Below, piece after piece: positions 35,943 through 47,100 of a stretch of DNA of 64,000 bases. Position 1 is the stretch's first letter. Every line of letters begins with the position of its first letter. The translations under genes were made by a program, and so were the position numbers. The notes beneath the pieces were generated by a model, which had not been told where the DNA came from, did not search any database, and worked only from the letters and a program-made list of their open reading frames with translations. Source of the stretch: Oikopleura dioica (taxonomy: Eukaryota > Chordata > Appendicularia > Copelata > Oikopleuridae); NCBI GenBank assembly GCA_907165135.1, contig OU015569.1, positions 8,556,501 to 8,620,500 of the forward strand, read 5' to 3'.

Positions 35943-38900
35943 CTAAAGATCAGGGCCGAAGTTTTTAGCAAGCTCTTCACGTGATGAATCGGCAGCCATC
36001 TTCACATGGGTCCAATAGATCGCATTGAAGAGTGCGAACATAAGGAAATACAGATACCGGAAGTAGAAATCTGAAAATCATCAGACAGTTTAATTTGAGG
36101 AAGAGCCAGATTGACTGAAAAGGAATTACCTAGTCGCCTTGCCGTGTCGGGACTCTCGTGTACATTGAAGATGGAATAGATTTTTTTGGCAGACTTGGAG
36201 AAGCTGTGTGGGGAGTCGAACGAGTGGCTCGATGAAATACGCTGACTCATATGTCGCCGCTAAAACATTTATGATTTCTCGCTCACTCATAATTTATGAG
36301 AGTGCATTCGGCAGAACGAGGCATGTGTCAAGGAAACACATCGTACGCCAGTCATCAGCGATCTTACTTTTAATCCTTGGCTTGGATACTCGTCGACTGG
36401 CGCTTCTTTCTCGTCAACCACTTTTTTGCCTTTTGAATTTGAAAGAAAAGGAAACAAAAAATCATTGATTTTGAAGGCCTTCCTGTAGTCGCTTTGCCAA
36501 GGGCAACTCCATTCTTTGATTGGGATCCGTTTTTAAAGCGGGACTCGACCAGTTTGTCCCTGAAATAGTTTATGTTCAGTTCCGCCAAAGTTCATTTGAT
36601 GACGTTTATTTACCTGACTCGACCTTTTCGCGCCATCAAAAGTTCAGAACACAAAATTCCAGGACCGCAGAAAACACAAAGAAATAACATGTCCACAAAT
36701 AAATGTCCAGCGCCGTCAAATAGGAGACGCGAGGTAGCGACGATTTCAGGCCCGTTATTATCGTAGAAATAGTAAGGACAGTTGTTATTCCTAAAGGAGA
36801 AGCTAATTAGTGCCCTGAAGGGAGTGAGTCTACCCATGGAGACTCTGGCTGGCACAGATTTCGGGTCGATCCACATCGTAAGACCACCTAGCATGACCAT
36901 GATCATCGCAGGAAAGTAGCTTGAGCTCGTTTTTAAAAGATGAAGCAAAATAAACAAGAAGCTATAGTTATTAGCTAACTGCGAAACGAATCCTTTGGAA
37001 GAAGACAGAAATAAAATAGCGTTCAAATTCAAAGGTCACAGTCAATCGACTCTTCTCATATTCTTAATTTTTTATTAACCCATTGCTTTTCTGACGGTGG
37101 ACATAAAAGGGTACCAAATTGAATATTTCATCCGTGGGGAGTTCGCAATTAGTCTCTACCTTTTGGTGTATCAGAGCCCTCTTCTTTTATGTAAAAAAGC
37201 GTGGTTGAGTAGTTGTATCCGTGGTCAATAATTTTGAATTTTGGCATGTTATTGACTAAATTTATATCCATGAAAAGTGCATTCTCGTCTTAATCGGATA
37301 AACTGACTGGCCGACAGTTATCCGCCTCCTGGGAAAAATCTTCTCCGCATTTTCCTTTGCCTTGTGCGTCTTTAATTGCAGTGCCGTCCCACTGTAATAC
37401 AATCTCATCAGTATCTATCCAGGATCATTAATATTCCGCACGATAAATCTAAGACTTACCATATGCAAAACTTTGCAACGATAAAGAACAAGTCTCAGTA
37501 TCCATCGGAAAATTGTGCAGTGACATGAGGCAAGCCACTATGGATAGGTAATTGGAGGATCTGTCGATGTTCTTACCTGTTGCCGTCAACTTTAGAGAAT
37601 ATAAAACACGCCCGGTCGGCCAAATACGTGCAGCTTGGTTTGCCGTCGTTGTTTTGTGAATTACAGAGGACTAAATTCAGTAAATAATGAGGATCGATAA
37701 TAAAAATCAGTTTGTCTTGCTGGAGCGAGCCTGAAGTTTTCTGATAATTAATATTGAAAGAATAATTGAAGACGTCAATAATCTTGTGGCATTTACAGTT
37801 TTGACGAGTGCATCGTCAATTTTTTTCAAGTATCATGGATAATTAGGATCGACATTTTTCATCACACAATACTAAGTGAAATCGATCTATTCCTTCGGTA
37901 TGGCACCAAACTGTCAATGATGATATTGAATGAATAAAATTATACTCAAAAAATAACTATTACGATGGTTAGTTGGTTACCTTGCTACCGACTACGTATG
38001 TGTCGGGCACCCACAGATGTTGGATGAGTCGCGAAGGAAGTACGACACTGAACGAAGCAACATCATTGCAAATGCGATTTTTGAAAGATGTTTGATACCT
38101 CTTTAAAGGCAGCACATCTGTGGGAATCATAAGTCTTGGATCTGTCCACGTTTGATAAATGACAAAGGTAATCGTCAAGTCCATGTTAACTTCGGAGACG
38201 TCCGTTATACTTTCGATAAGGAGAGTCACTTTAACTTTGACAGGACTTCCATTTGCATTTCTTGGTTTAACTTGTTTTAGGATGAACTTTTGTTCAAAGT
38301 ATAAATTGTACTATAGTCAACCATCAAGTCAAATCTATTTCTTAAAGTTACTACCCATATCCTGAGAGTGCATAGGTATGCTCCTTGAATCTTTCTTCGA
38401 GCTGGTTTGAGATGGAGTCTTCAGGATGGGATTTATTTTTTTAATTCAGTTGTTAACCTTAACTCAGAGCACTGCACCATTATTTTATGTTCAATACGAT
38501 ATCCATTCCGTATTAAATATTTACCCCGAAAATTGATTAGCCTATGCGTTTGCTACACGCCCGTTCCCGGCAAAAATTTAATCTTAGATTGGATATAAAA
38601 TGAGCCCGAATTAAATTCCAAGTGAGTTTAACATGCCAAGCGACATGATGCATGAACTGAATAAATTGACCACACAATTGTCAATTTTTTTTATCTCGCT
38701 CATCTCCCAATTGAACTTTTTCGCAAGGCATTTGATGTGGTATGTTCTGCGGTGGGAAGTCTGCGCGATTTAAGGCTCTCCTCCATGATTTCATCAGACT
38801 AATACTCTTCGCTTAGAAATAAACGGTTGTATTAGAGTCACTTCTTCTGGTATATTTATAATCTCATCAATTATTCTGGGGGCATTTGTGATGGCCAAGT

Positions 38901-39051
38901 TGCAAATTATTCGCTTACATCTACGCACGTTAAGAAAATCGAAATCCCTATCATCAGCTGCTGCACCTGGTAGCTTTGACTTTGTTTTCTTTCCACCACA
39001 ACAACCGCAGCAGTTAGATGTCTCCTCAGAGTCCCCATCTTCTTCGCTATC
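35943..39051 (-). CDS. Cys-loop ligand-gated anion channel (GABA-A/rho or glycine-receptor like)
   Basis: Extracellular exons read SISNQLEERFKEHTYALSG (about 38430), TDVSEVNMDLTITFV, then the LWVPDTYV block (about 38010), and the Cys loop CLMSLHNFPMDTETC near 37520. After VTFEFERYF comes M1 (SYFPAMIMVMLGGLTMWIDP). M2 is PARVSMGITTVLTISTIIT; PARVS marks anion selectivity, and the loop LPRVSYLTALDIYLW resembles GABA-rho. M3 ends LEFCVLNF and M4 is YFLMFALFNAIYW; the stop is at 35943. An exon near 39051-38934 with CCGCCGG and acidic residues may be an N-terminal extension; the signal peptide was not found. Oddities: a GA-AG intron at 36920-36992; a one-base frame break after M3 in the run 36638-36641; extra residues (VLCNSQNNDGKPSC) between the agonist-loop region and the Cys loop; and unclear M3-M4 splicing near 36440. 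Confidence 0.82.
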
Positions 39052-40767
39052 TTAATAAATTTTTTGTCAGAAAGCATGCAAAGACAATACTCTTCCCGAC
39101 GAATAATTAGCGCTTGACGATAATCGTCTCTCTAAGGATGGGCATATATCATTCCTTCAAATTATCTCTCACATTCACTCCCTTTAAAATCAAGCTAATC
39201 ATATACAACGACCATGTTTTCCTATATCTGGTAAAATATACTGATATAATATCAGTGATATTACTGTTTGTTTCGGAAAACGGAGTAGGATAATCACTAC
39301 GAAATAAACGAACTATTTAATTCAGATAATAAATCTAGAAACCAGGATTACAAATTGATTTTCTACACGCAATCATCCCCTCTAATGGGATTATCCAGGC
39401 CTGGATTAATACATTTGGGTCGTACCGAACTGTGCAGTAACGAGTACTATTCCGAGTACTAGCGGTGGAAGAAGCCTCATGAATTAGTATTTCCTCCTCG
39501 TCGTTTCTTCCATTTCGCACTTTCTTCTCCTTTACTGCTCCATAACTTCGATTAATCTATGTGTTTAACAGCTGAACCTTTCGATTTGTTTGTATTTGCC
39601 TGTAGATTTCTCTGTCTATTATTAGTCTCTTGTTCCTCGCTCGCTCTTCGCTGCCAGTAGCTTCTTTTGCGCAACGCGTTGGGCCGCCTGCATCACACAG
39701 CGCCATCTGACGAGCATAATATGTTCCATAATACGATTCTGCGGTTTTAATTTTTAATTACTTTTATTTGTGAATTATTAATATTCCTGCAAATCCTTAA
39801 GCTGAGGAAATGCGTTAGACGTTTTGCAATGAGTTGAAACTTGCTCTGCTGAGGGCACATATTCCGAAAACTGTCTGTAACCAGAAAAGTCAAGAAGGCA
39901 CAAGCCCGAGTGAGAAGAAGGATGATCGTTTTATCACCAATGATCAGCATAATCTGACATAAAAGCGTAATCGATTTCGCTAGCTGACAATCGATCCCTG
40001 CCAAACTGGATATTCTCGGACATAAAAACTCTTATAGTGCTTAGCCTTTCTACTTTCCATTTGATATTCTTTTAATTCGACTTATGAGCTCAGGAGTAGA
40101 AAATTTAACGTACATTTGGTAAAAAAAGATTAGAATATTTTGATAATTCTGCACTATGGTCCATGGAAGAGACAACATATTAGAAATATAATGGTGAGAA
40201 CTTGCGTAAAATTGATCTGCCTTCTGGATGCACGAGGGCTCCGTGCTTTGTATATTTCACTCGCCGGAGCCTCTCCCTCTCCTCCTTCAGCACACATCAT
40301 GGCGTGATTAATAATGAAAACGGACAGCTCGCCTGTTAACGAAAATATATTTTTCTGACATAAAATGATATACAAGTAAAAATAACGGCAATCGACACTT
40401 TCTTTGGTTGAAAATTTCGGCCGAGTCGTTTCTTATGTAACCCATTCTTTGATGCGATAAATATTACTCTGTAGTTCTTGAGTTTAAATTGCTCAAATCC
40501 AATAAAGTTCGCCCTTCATTAATAATTCTTTTTTAAACTGACGCAAGACTCTTTCTAAATCATTTCTTTTTTCAACCTATGTTAAAATGCTCCCAAGACC
40601 GTAAAATATCCAGTTTTCTTGACTGGGATGACCAAGAAATCCAGATGAATAAATTATGAATCCAAGAGGGTAACCAGTTCCTTCAACGAGCGCTTCGGAG
40701 CAATACGCCTTGACTACTTCGATCTACTTTCGACTACAGTAAGTGAAGTCTTAGCTACAACTAAAGA
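39052..40767. other. gap, may hold 5' exons of the receptor gene
   Basis: A minus-strand open frame at 39520-39335 (MRNGRNDEEEILIHEASSTA) is acidic, like the next receptor exon, and could be a first exon. Others near 39747-40004 and 40154-40375 are not convincing. Nothing firm. Confidence 0.35.
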
Positions 40768-42240
40768 TCAGTATGCCAACACGTGTATCAACTCTCCTGG
40801 AATAGAATACAGTGAACCCAGTAAAGACTCGTCGACGCAGTCGGTCATCAGCTTTCTAAGTGCCGGGATCGCTGCGTAGAATCCAAAAGTAAACTTAATC
40901 AAGGATTCAGCCTGTATAAGACATTTGGTCGATGAAATTCGAACGGAATCCCGTGACAGAGCAGTCAGATACAGATCTAGTTTTGATGAAGAAAAAGCGA
41001 TTCCCAAAGAGTTGCCGATCTGACATGTTATTCCCAGGGTAACGTAAACCCAAGGAGAGAGTTTCGGAAGAAAAAACTCCATTACAAGCATGAGAATACT
41101 GCATATTATTGCGCAGACACTCTGGAAGGTCGCAAAGGCGGTGATTTCTTTGGGACTGAAGCCAAAAGGGGGCGCCTAAAAATATAAGAACAATAATAAT
41201 CTTCAATAATCTATATTACCTCCAAATAAACATAGAGAATCAGCTTTGTCCCACCAAAGACAACAATGAAAACAAAGAAGAGAATCGTTAATGGAACGAC
41301 CAAAAATCCAGGCTTCTTGCTAATCCATATCGTTTTGAGACCCCGGAATACATCTTTCGCGACTTCCGTGGGTCTTTTCTCGGTAACAATGTCTATTCGC
41401 CAAAATACAGACACGTAGACTTAAAATGAATCTAGGACAACTCTTTTAAAACTCGCAAATTAATTCCTCCTAAGATTCAATCCTCTAACATAGAGCAGAA
41501 CAGAAAGAGCGACAAATACCCAAAGAACATATTTTATTCCATCTAGATTCCAGTTTTCCACAATAATTCCAATGAAAAAGCTACTCAAAGCGGCGATTTG
41601 GATAGCCACTTCCATGCTTATAATAAGAGGAAGTCGTAGTGGTGAATCAGATGGAACTTTTCCAGTAACTGTTGAGAAGCCAACAGAAAGGGTTGTTGCG
41701 AATCCACCGAACAGGTTCCAAGGTATAGTGCCATATGGAAAGAACTCAGGAGAAAGCTCAAATTGTACGATTATCAAATAAATTGCACAAGTGAGGAATT
41801 GGCCGACGCAGAGACATTGAAAGCACTTTCGCTGTCCAATGCTATCGGATAACGCGCTTTGATCGGTTAATTGGAGAATTGAGAAATTTTCGCTATCTCT
41901 CTAACCGAGACCCAATGAGAAACGTAAAGCAGCTCATCACAACTGAAATTGCGTTGCCCTTGCTTGTTATTATCGCGACTTGGTCAACAATGTTTTTGTA
42001 TATTTCACAGCGTTCACTATTCTCCGATTTGCAAATGCTGCCGATATTCGGTGGCAAACGTGCGTCTTTAATTAACTTCACATGAAATACACTAACACCG
42101 CAAGTTCTCCACAATCAATTTACAAAAACCAATCAAAATATTTCATCCTGCCTTAAATAACGGATACGAATTATTAAAGTACGTTGTTCCATAAATGACT
42201 ATTATCATCGAGAATACCATTGTATGCTCGAAGCCAAGTT
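40768..42240 (-). CDS. SLC46-like major facilitator transporter
   Basis: A polytopic membrane protein in several exons on the minus strand. A first membrane segment (TMVFSMIIVIYGTTYF, near 42220) is followed by the polar loop with paired cysteines and acidic/Tyr residues (SICKSENSERCEIYKNIV) that characterises the SLC46 folate/heme/thymic-transporter group. Further helices follow, such as YGTIPWNLFGGFATTLSVGF, SMEVAIQIAALSSFFIGI, then a cytosolic central loop and PGFLVVPLTILFFVFIVVFG, APPFGFSPKEITAFATFQS, SPWVYVTLGITCQIGNSLGI, and near the end GFYAAIPALRKLMTDCV, which fits the SLC46 P-x-LR motif. The proton-coupled substrate is unknown. Both ends are uncertain: the start lies near 42240, and a last exon below 40768 may exist. 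Confidence 0.68.
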
Positions 42241-42576
42241 TTGTCAGCGCAAGCTAAAACTGCACTAAAAATTAATCTTGAATCAAGCTTTTACTTTTAT
42301 TCTTGCTGATGACATTTTCTTCTCTATCGTTTTTTCGAAAAATATGAAAGAAAAACAAAATCGACAACAGATTCTGTTCATGTGCGATGAGTAAATATCA
42401 GTTTTTTGAAATGCAGTTTTGTCTCTTCACCGGATGACAATTTTTAAAGGCCCATATAAATATGCCTGCATTATTTTACACGTGATCTTCGAATCATTAT
42501 CACACCTTTCATCAATCATATAATAATATATTAGATAAATAAGTCAGCAAAGAAGAGAAAAAGTAGACAAGAAAAA

Positions 42577-43859
42577 CTAAGCACCTTGAAGCAAGATGGC
42601 TCCTCCGCCGCCCCCGCCGTTGCAAATAGCCGCCATGCCGATCTGGCCTGGTAGTAGTCGTAGAGCTAGACGGCCGGTTATTCTAGCACCAGAGCATCCG
42701 AAAGGATGTCCTAACGATATCGCTCCCCCGTTCGCGTTCATTTTCTCTCTTGGAATAGTAAACCGTTTCTCGACAGCAATAACAACAGAGGCAAACGCTG
42801 AAGAGTCTTTAATACAAACTATTTCTTCTGATCTCACCTTCATTAACTTCCCAGTGATCGATTTGCTCTGCAGAGAGGTTATACTTGTCAAGAGCCTTTT
42901 CAACTGCAAAGTTTACTGCTTCTGTGAAATTAAACGATTCCGTCGCCGCATCAGCATGTCCAATTATTTTAGCAAGAGGCTTCAGGTTGAGTTTTTGCAT
43001 GGCTTCTGCAGAAACAACAAGAACTGCACAAGCGCCATCACTCAATTTCGATGTATTTCCGGCGGTAATTGACGCAACTTCTGGCTTATCAAAGAGAGCT
43101 CGAACTTTAGCGAAATCTTCCGGCATATTTTCGATTTCCTCGTCAACTGCAAGTACCGTCTTTCCATCAATAAGTACAGGGGACACTTCTGTGAAGGAGC
43201 CTTTCGACCATGCTTCACGAGCCCTTTTGTAGCTCATTGATGCGTATTCGTCTTGTTCCTCCCTGGTTATCCCTAACTTTTGGACAATCTTTTCTGCACA
43301 TGTGCCCATATGCCAGCCTATGAGAATAAAAGTCACTTTTGAAAATTGATCGTAGTCAACCAGTAAATGAATCTGTCAGCCCGTCATTCATAAGAAGGTC
43401 AACCATCTTATCACCGCCGTATTTGGGTGGATTCCGGCCGATTGCGAAAGGGGCCATTGACATCGATTCTTGACCGCCAGCAAGAACGACATTGTTGTGG
43501 CCGGCGACAATAGTATCGTACGCCAGTTGGATAGCTTTCATGCTAGAGGCGCATACTTTGTTAACTGTTGTGCATGGAGTTTTGTTCGAGATGCCAGCAT
43601 TCAGGGCTGCCTGCTTCGCCGGAGCTTGTCCCAGTCCACCCTGAAGGACGTTCCCGAAAAACTTCATCAATCTGATCAGGCTTCACATCTGTTTTCTCAA
43701 GCAAACCCTTGATGGCCAAGGTTCCTGAATTAAATTAATAACATATTTATTGTGGCAAGGCAAACCAAGATCAGTCGCCGTGAACTTTCTTAATTTTGAT
43801 TTAAAACTGCCAAGAGGGGTGCGATTAACTGCAGCAATATAAACGTCTCTACTGCCCAT
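42577..43859 (-). CDS. ACAT1: acetyl-CoA acetyltransferase (thiolase), copy A
   Basis: Thiolase condensing two acetyl-CoA to acetoacetyl-CoA, or the reverse. From [19 protein letters not shown] at 43859 the protein carries the active-site Cys block [61 protein letters not shown]-type junction, the His block [17 protein letters not shown], and the last Cys block [14 protein letters not shown]. There is no mitochondrial presequence, suggesting a cytosolic form. One position is broken: at the five-A run 43657-43661 (plus strand) the conserved E-V-F-F-G-N-V needs two more bases, while copy B encodes it intact. If the break is real, this copy would be a pseudogene; otherwise it is consensus error. 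Copy B lies about 7 kb away on the same strand. Confidence 0.9.
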
Positions 43860-44153
43860 GATAATTGGAGTCTATGAGAGCTCGAAAAACATATCTCAGT
43901 CCGAATTCCATGCGTAAATATTTGAGCCAAATAAGAAACTCCCCTTTTCTAGAGTTGACCTCGATTAAACACTGAAGAAGTCCTTCGAAAAAATAATCTT
44001 CGGAGAAAGAAAATTATTTTCGAACATAAATTAAATTCAGTAAATCCAAATAAGATTTATTAATGAAAAATTAATCACAGTAGTCCATATCTGTAAGTAA
44101 CTGAAGGCAGTGGCAGCTACATGAAGTGTCGCGGCAGTTTTTTTTTCATCAGG
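43860..44153. other. short spacer
   Basis: About 290 nt between copy A of the thiolase and the end of the large gene upstream of it. No feature recognised. Confidence 0.4.
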
Positions 44154-47100
44154 TTAGACCACCTGGAAGACGGCGCCGTTCATTGTCAGCTTTGTAGGTC
44201 TTGAATGTATTCTTATCTCCTTGCCAAAAGTTTCCCGTGGTGGAAGACTGGTTGGGGTTGGCTCCGACGTGTTGGCGCGAATATTTTCGTAGATCGGTTG
44301 TCCGGAAGAGTCCTCTTCTTCTGATTGAAATAACTCCTCTGTTCTGATCCAGTTTTGATCCCAGTAGAAATCCTCACTTAAAACTGATAAGAATCACTCT
44401 TTAAATATTATCCCGCGTTCCTAGATCGAGTGCAAATTTATTTCAGAACCAATTTATTTTTGGAATAATAAAACACTAACGGAATCGAATACTTACACTA
44501 AAGACTCAGACTCATGCTGATCGGGGTTCCTTTCCAAATCATGCAATGTGCGGAGTCTCGTTACATTCACTTTCTTCTTTCGATTGCAGATTTTAGTCAA
44601 CGTTTTCAGTGTTTCACGGAAGGGATGATTGAGTTGTCGGAACTCTGGTCTGTACTTTGAGCAGAGCTCTTTCAACGGGTCAATCGTGTGAACAATAGCG
44701 ATCTCCACAACTTCCAACCTTGAAGAATTTGGATTCACAACATCATCCAGAGTCGGCAGCACGACGTTTTTTTGGAAGTAATCGCTTGCAATATCTTTTG
44801 ATAGTTTTAAAAATAATTTCTGGAACATAAAAAACAGAAAGACCGCTTAAAAAGTAAAACTTTTCCTTTATTGTGATCAGGCCTTATAATTGATTCTTCT
44901 CTGCTTCCAAACTTTGTTTCATGTATATTTACATGATGCCTTTCCGTCGGAACGCGTTTCTTTGGTTTCACTTTCTTTGAGAAATATGATGCCAGATTTA
45001 TTGAAGTTAGTTCGAGATCGTTCGAAAATGACAGATATCGAGAAGCATTGTAAAATTTTGGCATCACGAGTTGTATCAAAATCTCCGATGAGATCGACTC
45101 GACCTTCCACTCGAAGTACGAGAACGTTGAAAGTATCTCATGAAGCTTAGAAAGGGCGTGACCTTGAACCTCAGATGGAATCTGTTGCTCTTTTATCGCT
45201 TTATATTGTTAAAAATTAAATAGTCCGTGAACAATCATCACAATCAAATCAACAAAATTTTCAACGAGCCTGGAAGTTGATGGCAGTAGTAATCGGTGTG
45301 TGTCAACAGATCGCCCAAATTATCAGCGTAAGTCTCCTCATCGATATAACAAGGGTAGTTGATAATCTCCATGTGGTGCCATCGGTATTTCATTCTACCC
45401 CAGACGCTCTTTGGCAAGAATTTAAGCAGGAACGCGATGTCGCTATTCGGTCTTTTTTGTTTTAAAAGTTGGACGATTGTACTGACGTATCTTCGGAAGT
45501 ACGCGAACATCTCTCTGCGTTCATCCTTATCTGCCATTCTCCAGAGACGGCAAAAATACCCAAGAAGCTCAACACAATAAAGGACGACCTCCTGCCGAAG
45601 CACTTCGCTCACAAAAAGGTCGTTATGGACAGAAGACCAGAGCTTAATGCCAAATGATTGGGAAAACTTGCGCTTGAAGAGAATATCTATGACACTAAAG
45701 TAGCTGTTGAGTGATTGAAATCGTCGAATTAATATTTACCGAATCGTTTCGTAGAAGAAATGCGCCTTGAGCACAGGAACACACAGTTGCATCAAAAAGT
45801 TATACTGCGATGCCGGGAAGAGGATCCAGTGAAAGTTTTCTTCACGCGGGTTCGCCTCGAATTTATCCGCAGCGAGGTAAAAGCAAGAGATTTGAGTCTG
45901 CGCCTTTTCGCACAGCGGCTGATGGAGCACTCGACAAACACCACGAGCCACCTCTTTGAGTATGAATGGAGGATATCGCTGATTTACGGGTCTTCCCTAG
46001 AACATGACTGTATATCGAGGTTTTGAAATGTCCAGCTTACCTGGTTTTGGGAGGGCTGGATCATGTGTTCAACTACCATGGGTTGACTCGTTCCGGGCTC
46101 AGGTTCGTTTATGTTATCTCGTAGATCCATAAAAAGATCAAAAAAGTGTTCTTTGAGAGCAAGTCGTGCATCCCAATCGCCTTCAAGAACCATGCGGCAG
46201 TATGCGTCTCCAAAAGGTTCGTTCAGAAATACAGTTTGTTTCCCAAGCGAAAATCGATTATTTAAAGCGCCGAGGGTCGTCATCGCATTGCGCTCCCCAT
46301 TCTCTTCTTCGTTTCCTTGCTTAATTGCAATAATGAAGAACTTCAACGCTTCCTGGATCTGGCGGTATGAGAGCTTGCTATACTGGCAGAGATACGCATA
46401 AATAAACTTAATTAAAAGCGGCAAGTCTCCGAAGGCGATATCATACTTGAATCTTCTCTTAGGTTCAATCGGGTGTCGTTCGTTGTAGACAGGCAGATAG
46501 ACCAGACGGAGAAGATTTTCAAATGCATCACACGCATTCTCATCGTCCTTATGGGCATGGTAGATAGTAAGAAGCTTTGCACACAATTGAGGTCCAACTA
46601 CAGGGTAGGTAGTTACTCTCGCTAGTGCAGGCCCGAGTTTCTTAGAAACATGCCTTGTGCTCTCGACTTTGCCCACATCACTGATCAGATATCGTGGACA
46701 TTTTTCTACTGGCGCGAAGAGGTCATCGACTTCCTTGTAAAGCACGTCGCGGGGCAAATTGAACAGGGCACCAGATGCCATAAGCATCGCATTTGGATGA
46801 ATGCATGATGAATTTTCGTCAATATTAAAAATCATTGACGAGAGCGGCACAAATAGGTCCGAATTCTGTGAAAGTCCGAGGATGGACACCAATGTGCTGG
46901 CGTATCTGGCCATGCAGGTTCCCATAAATGGAATCCATCTTGGGTCATCATCATGATCTTTGTAATGTTTTCGCTTCCATACTGTCCTTATCCTTACATC
47001 CATCATCCCCTTCTCCACAAGCGTTTTGCTCATCACGTCTAGAATTTTCGACTCAGCTGTCTTCAGGAGAGACGGAAAAAATTCCAGGATCTTTAAACAA

